Assembly: GCA_019636035.1 (NCBI GenBank)
Contig: JAHBYI010000003.1
Location: 62,001-126,000, forward strand
Length of the DNA: 64,000 bases
Source: Candidatus Paracaedibacteraceae bacterium
GTDB taxonomy: Bacteria; Pseudomonadota; Alphaproteobacteria; Paracaedibacterales; Paracaedibacteraceae
Direction of reading: 5' to 3'
Below the pieces are notes generated by a model. That model was not told where the DNA came from and searched no databases. It saw only the letters and a list, made by a program, of their open reading frames with translations. The translations under genes were made by a program, and so were the position numbers. How positions within the stretch are numbered: the first letter of the stretch is position 1; each line of letters starts with the position of its first letter. This document shows, in pieces, positions 36,116-44,594 of this stretch.

Positions 36116-36979
36116 ATGTTAAAATTAATAACTATTATTTATATTTTACTTTTTCATAACATACTCTATTCAATGGAGATATTTAAAATAGCTCCATCAC
36201 AACTACCGAATGACATTCAGTTTGAAGAACAGGACTCTCTCTCGCCTGAGCGCGAAAAAGAGTTGATTGATCAGTATAAAAAACAACTCTACCAATCAGA
36301 ATCATACCTCGTTCCGGCTCAAGTTTTATTTGCCCTCTTCGAGAAAACAGGGAATTACACCCCGCTCGATATCCTTGCAGATTTCTTCTATGAAAATAGT
36401 AATGATATGGAGCTTGGTCTAGCCCTATACCAACAAGGGGCAAAAGTTAAGTCCCCCCATTGTTTATTTAAACTCGCAAGAATTGAACTTTCCTCAAACA
36501 ACACAGAAAATGCTTTTGATCTTCTTAGAACTGGTGCCAGACAGTTTGATAATTATTGCCTTTGTATGCTGGCTCAGAAAATACTGGATGGCACCTTTAA
36601 AGAACATCATTCTGATGCCAAGAAATATCTTATGATCAGCGCACAACAAGGATTTTCCGTGGCTATTAGTGAATTGGCAACATATCTAACGGATAAGAAA
36701 TATGGCCCCCCTCACTATATTACAGCCTACAGTTTACTATTGACCATTCCTGGCGACAACCGAGCACAGCAACAACTGAGAAAATTAGAAGGCAATAAAA
36801 TTGTTCAATATTACTTGAATCATCAATATTTAGAACTTGCTGGCGTGTTTGCCATCGGCAAAGAAGCCCCTCAGAATACCGATCTGGCAATTTCCTGTGT
36901 TAGAGCATCGACTCTTTCCGCCAAAGCAAAAATAAAATTAATTAAAGAGATTCAGGAATTGACCTCACGAGAACAGTAA
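36116..36979 (+). CDS. Secreted Sel1-like repeat protein
   Basis: A 287-residue protein starting at the ATG at 36116 (ribosome site AAGGAAG) with signal peptide MLKLITIIYILLFHNILYS. Residues about 90-230 contain Sel1/TPR-type helical hairpins: MELGLALYQQGAKVKSPHCL, NAFDLLRTGARQFDNYCLCM, DAKKYLMISAQQGFSVAISE. Such repeats mediate protein-protein contacts, and Sel1 proteins of intracellular bacteria often act at the host interface. No enzymatic motif is seen. Confidence 0.65.
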   Translation: MLKLITIIYILLFHNILYSMEIFKIAPSQLPNDIQFEEQDSLSPEREKELIDQYKKQLYQSESYLVPAQVLFALFEKTGNYTPLDILADFFYENSNDMELGLALYQQGAKVKSPHCLFKLARIELSSNNTENAFDLLRTGARQFDNYCLCMLAQKILDGTFKEHHSDAKKYLMISAQQGFSVAISELATYLTDKKYGPPHYITAYSLLLTIPGDNRAQQQLRKLEGNKIVQYYLNHQYLELAGVFAIGKEAPQNTDLAISCVRASTLSAKAKIKLIKEIQELTSREQ

Positions 36980-37020
36980 AAAACAAAATATTTAACTACA
37001 ATTTAATAAAATAATTTTAT

Positions 37021-37052
37021 TCTAGACTCAAGCAGGATGAAGACGTCGAGAT
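37021..37052. repeat. 32-base repeat, copy 2
   Basis: Inverted relative to 22203-22234, with about 28 of 32 bases identical (GATGAAGACGTCGAGAT core). On the minus strand its TTGAGT is followed after 17 bases by TATTAA, so it could drive an antisense transcript toward the Sel1-like gene. Confidence 0.45.
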
Positions 37053-37068
37053 GTTGTTTGGGTATATA

Positions 37069-37170
37069 TAGTTGGTCCAGTTAAGGTTGATACAGTTAAC
37101 TGAGGAGCGAAGCGTACATAAAGTACGTGAGTGACGAATTTAGCTGTATCAAGATTAAATGGAATGACTA
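37069..37170. repeat. Palindromic repeat element, most complete copy
   Basis: A 102-base inverted-repeat element. The left end is TAGTTGGTCCAGTTAAGGTT then GATACAGTTAA; the right end, complemented, is TAGTCATTCCATTTAATCTT then GATACAGCTAA. The interior has CTGAGGAGCG, GCGTACATA and GTACGTGAGTGACG. No open frame is inside. It resembles a miniature inverted-repeat element with relatives at 28906, 15538, 40763 and 10807. It ends 22 bases before the pseudokinase gene. Confidence 0.75.
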
Positions 37171-37192
37171 GACATGGATAGTGGAGCATTTT

Positions 37193-39211
37193 ATGTCTAA
37201 GTATATTGTTTCAGAATATTTTGAAGTATCCCTCGATCAGCCTCTGAAGGAGTTCGAGAATGAGTTTGTACGTGCCTACGCTGCCCGAGATATGCGACAA
37301 CCGGAATTGCAACTTGTCTGCATTAAAACATCAACATTCCCCCCTCCTCGATTTGGCCTAATCGATCGATATCTCTCCCTTTTCAGATCAGCCCCCAGCC
37401 TTCCGATGATGGCCTTGGTTCACTCTGCTAACAGTTATATCAATAGCAGTCAAGATTCAAAATCAACCCTCTTGTTTTTTCAACGCCCCAAAGGACAACG
37501 GGTGATCACATCAATCAATGATCGATTCACACCTTGGAACGAAGATCTTATTATTGAAAAACTCGTCAAACCTGCCTATGAAGTCATCAATAGCCTCAGC
37601 CAAAAAGGATTAACCCATCAAACCATATCTCCCCTCAATATGTTTATGGTTGGCCCTGAAAAGAACAATATCGTTCGAATCGGGGAATCTTTGTCTGTAC
37701 CTGCCGGATTTTATCAACATCCCTATTTCGAGCCTATTAACTACTCAATGATTGATCCCATTGCCAAAGGTGAAGGTTCAATCACCAATGATCTTTTTGC
37801 GCTTGGAGCATCCGTTGCCTTCTTAGCTTTGGGTGGTTTGCACCCCAACCTCAATCCCAATGATATTCTCAGCAGCCGCATCGAGAATGGTTCCTATCAT
37901 TCCTATATTGGTAAAAATAATCTCTCATCACGGTTAAATGAGCTTCTGCGGGGATTGCTGCATGACGTTGAAGAACATCGCTGGGGTGTTTATGAAGTTG
38001 GGCAATGGCTAACGTCAGGTCGCCAAGCTTCGCCAATGACTCACCCCCCCCGCCGGGCAAGCCGTCCGATTACCTTTAATGATAAACCGGAAATCTATAC
38101 CGTCAACACACTCTTTGCTGAGATGATTAAATCGCCCCTTAGTGCCCTTGAAATGGTTGATAAAAACGAATTATCCATGTGGCTTAAAAACGGTCTTGCA
38201 GATAATCACAGAGTTCACCAAATTGAAGATATGAAGGCCGTTCTGGGAAAAGATGCATCAAGTTCTGAACGTCTTTTAGGGGTATTTCAAATCATGATGC
38301 CTGAAACGCCTTTTTTCTGGCAGGGTCGTTTTTATAACCCCCAAGGTCTCGGCCTTGCTTTTGCCGGTAATGTCCTCAAAAATGATAACGTCGAAGCAAT
38401 ATCCTCTCTGTTATCATCGCTAATCTTACCCTACTATATGTCTGTCGACCTCATGGATAATGCTCCGGAAAGTGATGAGCAATCGGCCAACAATAAAGCA
38501 GAGCGACAAGTTCTTTCCGCTAAAACATTTTTGGGATATCACGGTATTGGTGGTGGCGTCGAACGCGCTATGTATCACATGTGTACAGATTTAGCTTGCC
38601 TCAGTCCTATTGTACGCAACCATAATGCACTCAGTTTGTCTGACTTATTACAGGCACTCGATGAAATTGGCAAACGGGCGAATAAACCGGATCTTCCCAT
38701 TGATAAACACATAATCGCCTTTATCTTCGCAAAAGGAAGCAATCTTAGACAATCTACGATTCAGAATTTGAGTTCCTCCTCAAAGCAAAAGCAAATCCGA
38801 GGAGCCCTTCAGCTTTTAGCTGAACTTCAGCATAAACAGAGAATTAAGAAGTTAACAGGGCTTTGTCAGTGGTTTGGTGAACTCTCAGGGTCAGTTATCG
38901 ACAGCTTTAAAAATTTGGATTATCAGAATCACCTCAAAATGAAACTCCAAAATATTATTGATAGCGGTAATCTTTTGGAACTCAGTAAACTGATTGATAA
39001 TCGTAAAGCCACAGAGATTGATGGCCAAGGTTTGAGAATTGCCACGAACGAAGTTAATTTCATCAATACATCCGTCAAAAATATCATTAACACAACCGGC
39101 AGTGATGTTCACTATTCCGTTAGTATTGGTCAGAATAATGCCATGGCACTCTCTGCGACACTCTCAATCATCGCAACAGGTATTTATATTTTCGTAAAGG
39201 CAGCCTTATAA
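37193..39211 (+). CDS. Membrane-anchored protein-kinase-like protein (probable pseudokinase)
   Basis: A 672-residue protein. Residues about 5-285 follow a Ser/Thr protein-kinase layout: a helical LVKPAYEVINSLSQKGLTHQ leading to the catalytic-loop position, here HQTISPLNMF instead of HRD.KP.N, then IVRIGESL where DFG is expected, a YFEPINYSM activation-like segment, and NDLFALGASVAFLALGG matching D.ysLG. The catalytic Asp and the DFG Asp are missing, so phosphotransfer is unlikely. A middle region of unknown fold follows, and the last ~20 residues are a membrane anchor (ATLSIIATGIYIFVKAAL). The ATG at 37193 is used (TGGAG upstream). The stop is fused to the next start as TAATG, indicating coupled translation and probably a shared complex. 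Confidence 0.65.
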   Translation: MSKYIVSEYFEVSLDQPLKEFENEFVRAYAARDMRQPELQLVCIKTSTFPPPRFGLIDRYLSLFRSAPSLPMMALVHSANSYINSSQDSKSTLLFFQRPKGQRVITSINDRFTPWNEDLIIEKLVKPAYEVINSLSQKGLTHQTISPLNMFMVGPEKNNIVRIGESLSVPAGFYQHPYFEPINYSMIDPIAKGEGSITNDLFALGASVAFLALGGLHPNLNPNDILSSRIENGSYHSYIGKNNLSSRLNELLRGLLHDVEEHRWGVYEVGQWLTSGRQASPMTHPPRRASRPITFNDKPEIYTVNTLFAEMIKSPLSALEMVDKNELSMWLKNGLADNHRVHQIEDMKAVLGKDASSSERLLGVFQIMMPETPFFWQGRFYNPQGLGLAFAGNVLKNDNVEAISSLLSSLILPYYMSVDLMDNAPESDEQSANNKAERQVLSAKTFLGYHGIGGGVERAMYHMCTDLACLSPIVRNHNALSLSDLLQALDEIGKRANKPDLPIDKHIIAFIFAKGSNLRQSTIQNLSSSSKQKQIRGALQLLAELQHKQRIKKLTGLCQWFGELSGSVIDSFKNLDYQNHLKMKLQNIIDSGNLLELSKLIDNRKATEIDGQGLRIATNEVNFINTSVKNIINTTGSDVHYSVSIGQNNAMALSATLSIIATGIYIFVKAAL

Positions 39212-39699
39212 TGTCAGAATCAGCAAGTACCCCTCCTCAGATTAATACCAAAAAAATCGCTTTCTTCATGATGATTATTCTCGCCATTACGTTGTTTTTC
39301 CCCAGCTTGGCTCTCATTTCATTTATTGGGATGTTACCAACCTTCGGAGCCTTTATCTCTGATCCGACAAAAAACAATTCCCAGACATTCTGTGTTGGTA
39401 TTTGCAACTTAACAGGCTTAGGCCCCATAGTAAGCGATCTCTATCATCATAATTTTAGTTTGTCATATGCCTATGAGATTATTCATACCGACACAAACTT
39501 ACTGATGATTCTTTGTGCTGCGGCCATTGGATGGAGCATCTTTTTTATTGTCCCGGCTTTTACCGTCGCTTTTTATCGTAACCGAGACAAAACCACACTG
39601 ATTCAGATGATACGACGCTATGATCAGCTCAAAAAAACGTGGGGCGATAACATTCCTAACTCCCCATCGATCGAAAGTATCAAAAAGAAAGATAAATAG
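39211..39699 (+). CDS. Small membrane protein coupled to the pseudokinase
   Basis: A 162-residue protein with about three membrane spans (residues ~15-50 in two segments, and ~105-127) and a positively charged C-terminal tail (RNRDKTTLIQMIRRYDQLKK). Two Cys in the loop FCVGICNLTG may form a disulfide. Its start overlaps the preceding stop by one base. No known family is recognised; its function is probably tied to the pseudokinase. Confidence 0.6.
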   Translation: MSESASTPPQINTKKIAFFMMIILAITLFFPSLALISFIGMLPTFGAFISDPTKNNSQTFCVGICNLTGLGPIVSDLYHHNFSLSYAYEIIHTDTNLLMILCAAAIGWSIFFIVPAFTVAFYRNRDKTTLIQMIRRYDQLKKTWGDNIPNSPSIESIKKKDK

Positions 39700-39857
39700 A
39701 GCCTTACCTCATAATAAAAACAGGCTAAAATAATTTATCACAAAGTAAAATTTAAATATTTTAATTATTTACTATTATTCCTATTGAATTTTTATGATAA
39801 ACGGGCAAAAAATGATGTTTTATGGGATTTAAATTTATTTAATCATTCCTAAGTTAA

Positions 39858-39886
39858 GGGCGTTACCAAATCAACAGGAGACGCCC
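39858..39886 (+). promoter_or_regulatory. Hairpin enclosing the ribosome site of the HTH gene
   Basis: A perfect 6-base-pair stem GGGCGT (39858-39863)/ACGCCC (39881-39886) has a 17-base loop holding the ribosome site AGGAG. The 3' arm abuts the ATG. It could modulate translation, serve as a temperature-sensitive structure, or be an operator for the encoded HTH protein. The sequence before it (39700-39857) is AT-rich and empty. Confidence 0.4.
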
Positions 39887-40339
39887 ATGAAAACCCCTTG
39901 GACTCAAGAAGAGTTAAATTACATCCGCCAAGCCTATAGCGACGGCAAACGAGAAAAAGTTATCGCCCGTGAACTCGGGCGTTCAGAAGCCAGTGTTAGC
40001 AAAACAATAACAAGGCATAGACTAAGACACAAACGCAACTATGCTTTATTACGAGAACGCTCAAAAAAACAATCCTCCCAACCAAAACCCATTAAGGTTG
40101 ACCGAATCTTAGAAGATAAGACATTTAACGGGCATCCTTGTAATTGGACGACAAGAGATGATGTTTTAAAGTATTTGGGCGAGAAATCAGTTCATTTTGC
40201 CCTCAACTATAACAAGGGTCAACCCGAGTATTTCTTTAATAATCAAAGCGTATCGTTAGCTAAAGTTTTGATGGAGGCTAACAAAATTCGTATTGCTGCC
40301 GGCAAACCAATATTTCACCTTGAAGATGTAACGGAGTAA
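39887..40339 (+). CDS. Helix-turn-helix DNA-binding protein (GcrA/Myb-like N-terminus)
   Basis: A 150-residue protein. Residues 4-48 (PWTQEELNYIRQAYSDG, then KVIARELGRSEASVSKTITR) form a Myb/GcrA-type helix-turn-helix in which small-terminase-like or regulatory recognition helices are found. The C-terminal part (WTTRDDVLKYLGEKSVHFAL) is unassigned. The ribosome site CAGGAG is inside a hairpin. It is followed after 4 bases by another small gene, forming a two-gene cassette next to repeats, possibly of mobile origin. The target DNA is unknown. Confidence 0.6.
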   Translation: MKTPWTQEELNYIRQAYSDGKREKVIARELGRSEASVSKTITRHRLRHKRNYALLRERSKKQSSQPKPIKVDRILEDKTFNGHPCNWTTRDDVLKYLGEKSVHFALNYNKGQPEYFFNNQSVSLAKVLMEANKIRIAAGKPIFHLEDVTE

Positions 40340-40343
40340 GGCC

Positions 40344-40757
40344 ATGACGAATGAATGGTTACGCAATAAGCGTGCTCTGTTAGTTGGTTCTCACGATTTC
40401 ACACCACGTGATTACGGTCATCTTCTTTGGCATTGGGCTATCATCAACAATAGTGAACGTGATTATTTAAAAACCTATAGCAAAATCCGCGGATTAGCCC
40501 TTGCTTGTCGGGAGCAGTTGACTGTCTGGAGCCACTGCCACAAATACTATTCAAAAAAATCGAGAGGTTTTTCAGAAGATGAGCGGCAGGATATTGAACA
40601 TCAATGGAAGCAATTTAGTAAAAACATACCTCTTGGGAAGTTACATTTCTTAGACTGGTTAACCCAAGAAGCCATAGATTTCAATTGCACCCAAGGGCAT
40701 ATAATCTATCGTTATGAATCGTATCTCAAACGCTATGGATCAATTGGTAAGCAGTAG
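40344..40757 (+). CDS. Small protein of the HTH cassette, unknown
   Basis: A 137-residue soluble, basic, aromatic-rich protein (DYGHLLWHWAIINNSERDYL; WSHCHKYYSKKSRGFSEDE). No family is recognised. It begins 4 bases after the HTH gene with its own ribosome site (GGAGTAAGG), so the two are co-expressed. Downstream are only the palindromic-repeat remnant and convergent lpxC. Confidence 0.5.
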   Translation: MTNEWLRNKRALLVGSHDFTPRDYGHLLWHWAIINNSERDYLKTYSKIRGLALACREQLTVWSHCHKYYSKKSRGFSEDERQDIEHQWKQFSKNIPLGKLHFLDWLTQEAIDFNCTQGHIIYRYESYLKRYGSIGKQ

Positions 40758-40762
40758 AAACG

Positions 40763-40782
40763 TCAAATGGAATGACTATAGA
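40763..40782. repeat. Right-end remnant of the palindromic element
   Basis: TCAAATGGAATGACTATAG matches the right end ATTAAATGGAATGACTAGAC of the element at 37069-37170. Its TATAG, read on the minus strand, contains the stop codon of lpxC. Confidence 0.55.
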
Positions 40783-41714
40783 ACATCGTCCATTGTTTGA
40801 ACAATCCACGCAGAAGGATCAGCAAACAAGGCACGCAACAAGTTATTGTTTAACCCGTGGCCTGAGTTGATTCCTTCAAAGTGAGCCATAATAACACCAC
40901 CGGCCAAAGCCAAATCGCCAATAGCATCCAAAACTTTATGGCGTACCATCTCATTATCATGACGCAGACCACCGTCATTCATAACGCCAGCTTCACCGAT
41001 AACAACAGTATTCTGCAAGGAAGCCCCGCGAGCAAGGCCTGCTGCTTGTAATTTCTGAGCATCTTCAAAGAAACCGAATGTACGACTATCGGACAAAGAT
41101 TCAGCAAAATCATCATTATCAGGATAATAGGTTAAATAGCTTGTCTCAGATAGCCGCCCTGAACAATCAAACTCCATGCTAAAGCGACGTTCATCTGCCG
41201 GGAGCAGAAATGCCGTTCCTTTTTCATGGCTAACTTGAATGGGTTTGAGAACTTTTATAACCTTTAACGGCGCGTCTTGATCTTTTACACCAACAGATTG
41301 AATCAACGAGACAAAATCAGCAGAACTGCCATCCATAATTGGAACTTCCGGTGCGCTGACTTCGATAACGGCATTGTGAATATGCAAACCGGCCAAAGCG
41401 GCAATAACATGCTCAATGGTTGAAACGCTAACACCGTGTTCATTGGTGACTTTGGTTGACATCATTGTGTCGGTAACGTTATCCCACGTTGCCCGAATAC
41501 GGTTATTTTCAGTTAAATCTGTACGAACAAAAACATATCCGGAGCCAATTGTTGCCGGCTTAATCGCCATAGACACAGCCTCACCCGAATGCACCCCAAC
41601 ACCAATACAACGTACTGTTTTTGCAATTGTTTGCTGTTTTGTAACAACGGAATAGTTGCAGTGAGCCGATCCGTTCCAAGGTGTCATTGATGACAATACA
41701 GCTGTTCCTAGCAT
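40776..41714 (-). CDS. lpxC: UDP-3-O-acyl-N-acetylglucosamine deacetylase
   Basis: The zinc enzyme of the first committed step of lipid A synthesis. The 312-residue sequence shows GVGVHSGEAVSM, STIEHVIAALAGLHIHNAVIE (zinc His), MDGSSADFV, and LRHDNEMVRHKVLDAIGDLALAG with the second zinc His and Asp, plus a late GHGLNNNLLRAL. About 28 residues precede the usual family start (QQTIAKTVRC), so a later start is possible, though no better ribosome site is visible. The stop TAG lies in a palindromic-repeat remnant, which may have altered the C-terminus. Confidence 0.96.
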   Translation of the reverse strand: MLGTAVLSSMTPWNGSAHCNYSVVTKQQTIAKTVRCIGVGVHSGEAVSMAIKPATIGSGYVFVRTDLTENNRIRATWDNVTDTMMSTKVTNEHGVSVSTIEHVIAALAGLHIHNAVIEVSAPEVPIMDGSSADFVSLIQSVGVKDQDAPLKVIKVLKPIQVSHEKGTAFLLPADERRFSMEFDCSGRLSETSYLTYYPDNDDFAESLSDSRTFGFFEDAQKLQAAGLARGASLQNTVVIGEAGVMNDGGLRHDNEMVRHKVLDAIGDLALAGGVIMAHFEGINSGHGLNNNLLRALFADPSAWIVQTMDDVL

Positions 41715-41885
41715 TATTCTTCGTCCGTTAAATTCCTTTACTTTTTCACTATATCTAAATTTTACCTCTGAAGAGAAGCTTTGGTTTATTACAAAGTGTT
41801 ACACAAACAATAAAATAATAATTGATCTTCATCATTTATTTATAATTTTGACTTTATCATTATCCATCAACTAAAGGAGGATTGA

Positions 41886-42644
41886 ATGAAGTCGATTTTT
41901 ACATATGCATTACTTTTAACACTTAGCTATGCCCATGAACCCATTCAAGAGCAACCCATCGAAGCAGAGCTCATACCACAGCAAATGCTAGCGTCGGATC
42001 CCTATCTGACAGGAAGTTCTCAAGATAATTTTGTTGCTCAACAAAAAGAATTGATTTCAGGGAAATTATTGAATCTATGGGGGGTCGGATTATTTGCAGG
42101 AACAGATCTATTCAGCTCGGCCATCAGAGTAGTAACATCATCTGATATCTCACACGTTGGTATAATCCTAGCCGATGAGAACGGCACAAAGTATTCCTAT
42201 GAATCAACAGGATCCGCCTCTGATATCTTGGTTAAACATGTCCTTCCACAAGTGCAAATTCACTTATGGGACGATGTTATCAATAACTATAATGGTAAAA
42301 TATGGCAACGACAATTTACATTTACAGAACCCGAAAGAAATGATCCGGCCGTTATATCACCTTATGTCCTCGGTCGTATTGGCATGCCTTATGAAAAAAG
42401 TATCATTGATCTTATTTCTGCTGTTACTCGGGGTAATACCGAAGGAACACCAGATTCAGTATTTTGTTCAGAAGAAACTGCTCGGTTTTTGCTAACCCTC
42501 AAATATCTTGATTCCGAACGATTGCCTGATAACTATTTGCCAAAAGACTTTTCATCAAAAGAATTCATCCCATTGATCGGATGTTCACTTGGTAAGCAAA
42601 CACAAGTCAAGCTGAACAAAAGTGGTTGCTGTACGATTATCTAG
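41886..42644 (+). CDS. Secreted YiiX-type permuted papain-like protein with C-terminal CaaX box
   Basis: A 252-residue protein. MKSIFTYALLLTLSYA is a signal peptide. The core resembles circularly permuted NlpC/P60 papain-like enzymes (YiiX/YebB type): SDISHVGIIL supplies the catalytic His90, and SVFCSEETARFLL the nucleophile Cys194. This fold includes amidases, lipid acyl hydrolases and acyltransferases, so the substrate is open. The last residues, KLNKSGCCTII, form a CaaX-type prenylation box (Cys249-Thr-Ile-Ile) after a basic stretch, as in small GTPases. Host prenylation and membrane targeting is an inference with precedent in Legionella effectors. The ribosome site AAAGGAGGATTGA is strong. 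The end overlaps the convergent helicase gene by 8 bases. Confidence 0.7.
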   Translation: MKSIFTYALLLTLSYAHEPIQEQPIEAELIPQQMLASDPYLTGSSQDNFVAQQKELISGKLLNLWGVGLFAGTDLFSSAIRVVTSSDISHVGIILADENGTKYSYESTGSASDILVKHVLPQVQIHLWDDVINNYNGKIWQRQFTFTEPERNDPAVISPYVLGRIGMPYEKSIIDLISAVTRGNTEGTPDSVFCSEETARFLLTLKYLDSERLPDNYLPKDFSSKEFIPLIGCSLGKQTQVKLNKSGCCTII

Positions 42645-43860
42645 CAAGAAATTTTAAAGGATCAACAAGCATAAACGAAGGGGTGATCCGACCAAATCCG
42701 ACAACGGATCCGGTTGGTTCATCCTCTTCCATAACCTCACTCAGGTCAATTTTGATCTCTTTGACCGTGTGTTTAATCAATTTCTCAATGCGGGCTAGTT
42801 TCTTATCTTCGCTTTTCATGACGAACATAATTGCTGTCCCTGTTTTCCCGGCTCGCCCTGTACGGCCAATACGGTGAACGTAATCTTCTTCGTGGATCGG
42901 CACATCAAAATTGACAACCAGCGTAATCCCTGAAACGTCAATACCACGCGCAGCAACATCCGTCGTCACCAAAATCCGATAGTTCCCCTTGCGGAAATTC
43001 TCTAAAGTTTCATTACGGGATCGTTGATCCATATCACCATGCAAGGCTTGTACTGAAAAACGATGCCTAACTAATGATTTAGCCAAAATATCGACATCTT
43101 TTTTCCGGTTACAAAAAACAACGGTTGGTTCTGTTGATGGGAAACTCCGCAATACTTTACGCAAAGCCGTCCGTTTTTGCATTTCATCCAATCGAACAAT
43201 GGATTGATCAATGGTATCAGCTGTTTTAGCAGATCGAGAAACCTTAATTTCAACAGGCTTAATCTGATAGGATTCAGAGATTCGCTTAACTTCAGGGGGC
43301 AATGTCGCACTAAACAACAGTGTTTGACGCAATTTTGGTAGGTAGGCCAAAATCCGATCAACATCAGGCATGAAGCCCATATCAAGCATACGGTCAGCTT
43401 CATCAATAACAACAACTTTGATATTAGACAGCAATAATTTGCCACGCTCAAATAAATCAATCAAACGCCCGGGCGTTGCAATTAAAATATCAACACCTCG
43501 CTTTAAAACGCGCTCTTGGATTGAAATAATTTCACCGCCAACGACAGAAATCGCTTTTAGGCGCGTCCCCTGACTATATTCCATAAAATTATCATAAACC
43601 TGAGTCGCCAATTCACGGGTCGGCACTAAAATAATAGCCGATGGCATCCGATGGCGGGAACGAGAATGTTTTAAAATTTCAATTGTCGGCAAAAGAAAAG
43701 CAGCAGTTTTACCTGTCCCTGTCTGGGCACAAGCAACAATATCTTTACCCTGTAATGCCAAGGGAATCGCTTGCTCCTGAACGGGAGTCGGGGTTTCGTA
43801 CCCTAAATTTGTGATCGTTTGTGCAAGCTCAGATGTAAGGCCAGTCTCAAGAAAATTCAT
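42637..43860 (-). CDS. DEAD-box ATP-dependent RNA helicase (RhlE-like)
   Basis: A 407-residue RNA helicase. All core motifs are visible: Q motif (GYETPTPVQEQAIP), motif I AQTGTGKT, PTRELA, TPGRL, DEAD, SAT, VFCNRKKDV, ATDVAARGIDV, HRIGRTGR. The C-terminal extension is very short (about 40 residues). Bacterial relatives function in ribosome assembly and RNA decay, especially in the cold. The assignment to RhlE rather than another subgroup is tentative. Confidence 0.93.
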   Translation of the reverse strand: MNFLETGLTSELAQTITNLGYETPTPVQEQAIPLALQGKDIVACAQTGTGKTAAFLLPTIEILKHSRSRHRMPSAIILVPTRELATQVYDNFMEYSQGTRLKAISVVGGEIISIQERVLKRGVDILIATPGRLIDLFERGKLLLSNIKVVVIDEADRMLDMGFMPDVDRILAYLPKLRQTLLFSATLPPEVKRISESYQIKPVEIKVSRSAKTADTIDQSIVRLDEMQKRTALRKVLRSFPSTEPTVVFCNRKKDVDILAKSLVRHRFSVQALHGDMDQRSRNETLENFRKGNYRILVTTDVAARGIDVSGITLVVNFDVPIHEEDYVHRIGRTGRAGKTGTAIMFVMKSEDKKLARIEKLIKHTVKEIKIDLSEVMEEDEPTGSVVGFGRITPSFMLVDPLKFLAR

Positions 43861-44026
43861 ATAATAACTCAGTTCGTTTTTTTGCCTTTTTTCGGCTTTA
43901 TCTTATATTTAAGGATAATCTAAAAAAATTCAAGAAAATAAGTGTAGAATACCAGGGTCAACATTAACCTTTTATTAACTCTTTCTCCTTATGCTATTCC
44001 ATGAACATTATACACGGAGAAGATCG

Positions 44027-44512
44027 ATGAAATACCCTATCCTAGCACTCGCATCCTTGACCCTATCGTACGCAACCCCCGGCATGCAACACGGTGGCTG
44101 GGTAAAAGCTGTCAAACCGAACACACCTCAAGTCACAAAATCTGAACCAGCACAAGCCCCTCTTGATACAAAGGCACTGATGGCTAAGTTGAAACGCAGC
44201 ACGCCTCTTTTGTCCCATGAACTTGGTTATTTAGTGCAATTACGGTCAAAATATCAAGCTAACCCCGTTTCATTCAAAGGAACAGAACAAGAGGAACTCT
44301 TAAAAACATGGAAAGCTAATTATAAAGATTATGGCTCAGCCCGACTATCGACTGATCCTAAGGTCAATGCTCTTTGGGATAGCATCATTCAACGGAAAAA
44401 ACTAACCGAGTCAGAATTAGACTTAGTAAAAGCAGTAAAATCTCAATATCAAGCAGCTCCTTCCAAATTCAAAGGATCTCTTGAAGAAACAATCGCCAAG
44501 ACGATAAAATAA
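44027..44512 (+). CDS. Small secreted protein with an internal duplication, unknown
   Basis: A 161-residue protein starting at 44027 (GGAGAAG upstream) with signal peptide MKYPILALASLTLSYA. The mature protein is basic. Two related helical units are visible: residues about 62-95 (LLSHELGYLVQLRSKYQANP, then SFKG) and about 126-160 (LTESELDLVKAVKSQYQAAP, then KFKG). Its signal peptide resembles those at 41886 and 47884. No family recognised. Confidence 0.6.
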   Translation: MKYPILALASLTLSYATPGMQHGGWVKAVKPNTPQVTKSEPAQAPLDTKALMAKLKRSTPLLSHELGYLVQLRSKYQANPVSFKGTEQEELLKTWKANYKDYGSARLSTDPKVNALWDSIIQRKKLTESELDLVKAVKSQYQAAPSKFKGSLEETIAKTIK

Positions 44513-44594
44513 CTATTAAAATCAAATAGTTAAAAAGATGTCTAATAAAATTTTCGCTAAATTAACGAACCTTTAAGCATAGAGCACCTATAAT

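Noticed and set aside
39887..40757. Two-gene HTH cassette read as a prophage terminase or regulator remnant
   Set aside because: No capsid, tail, integrase or attachment site is nearby; the resemblance of the HTH to small terminases is not enough.
42626..42877. Plus-strand open frame at the end of the DEAD-box helicase gene
   Set aside because: It lies opposite the conserved helicase motifs (HRIGRTGR region) and has no independent support.
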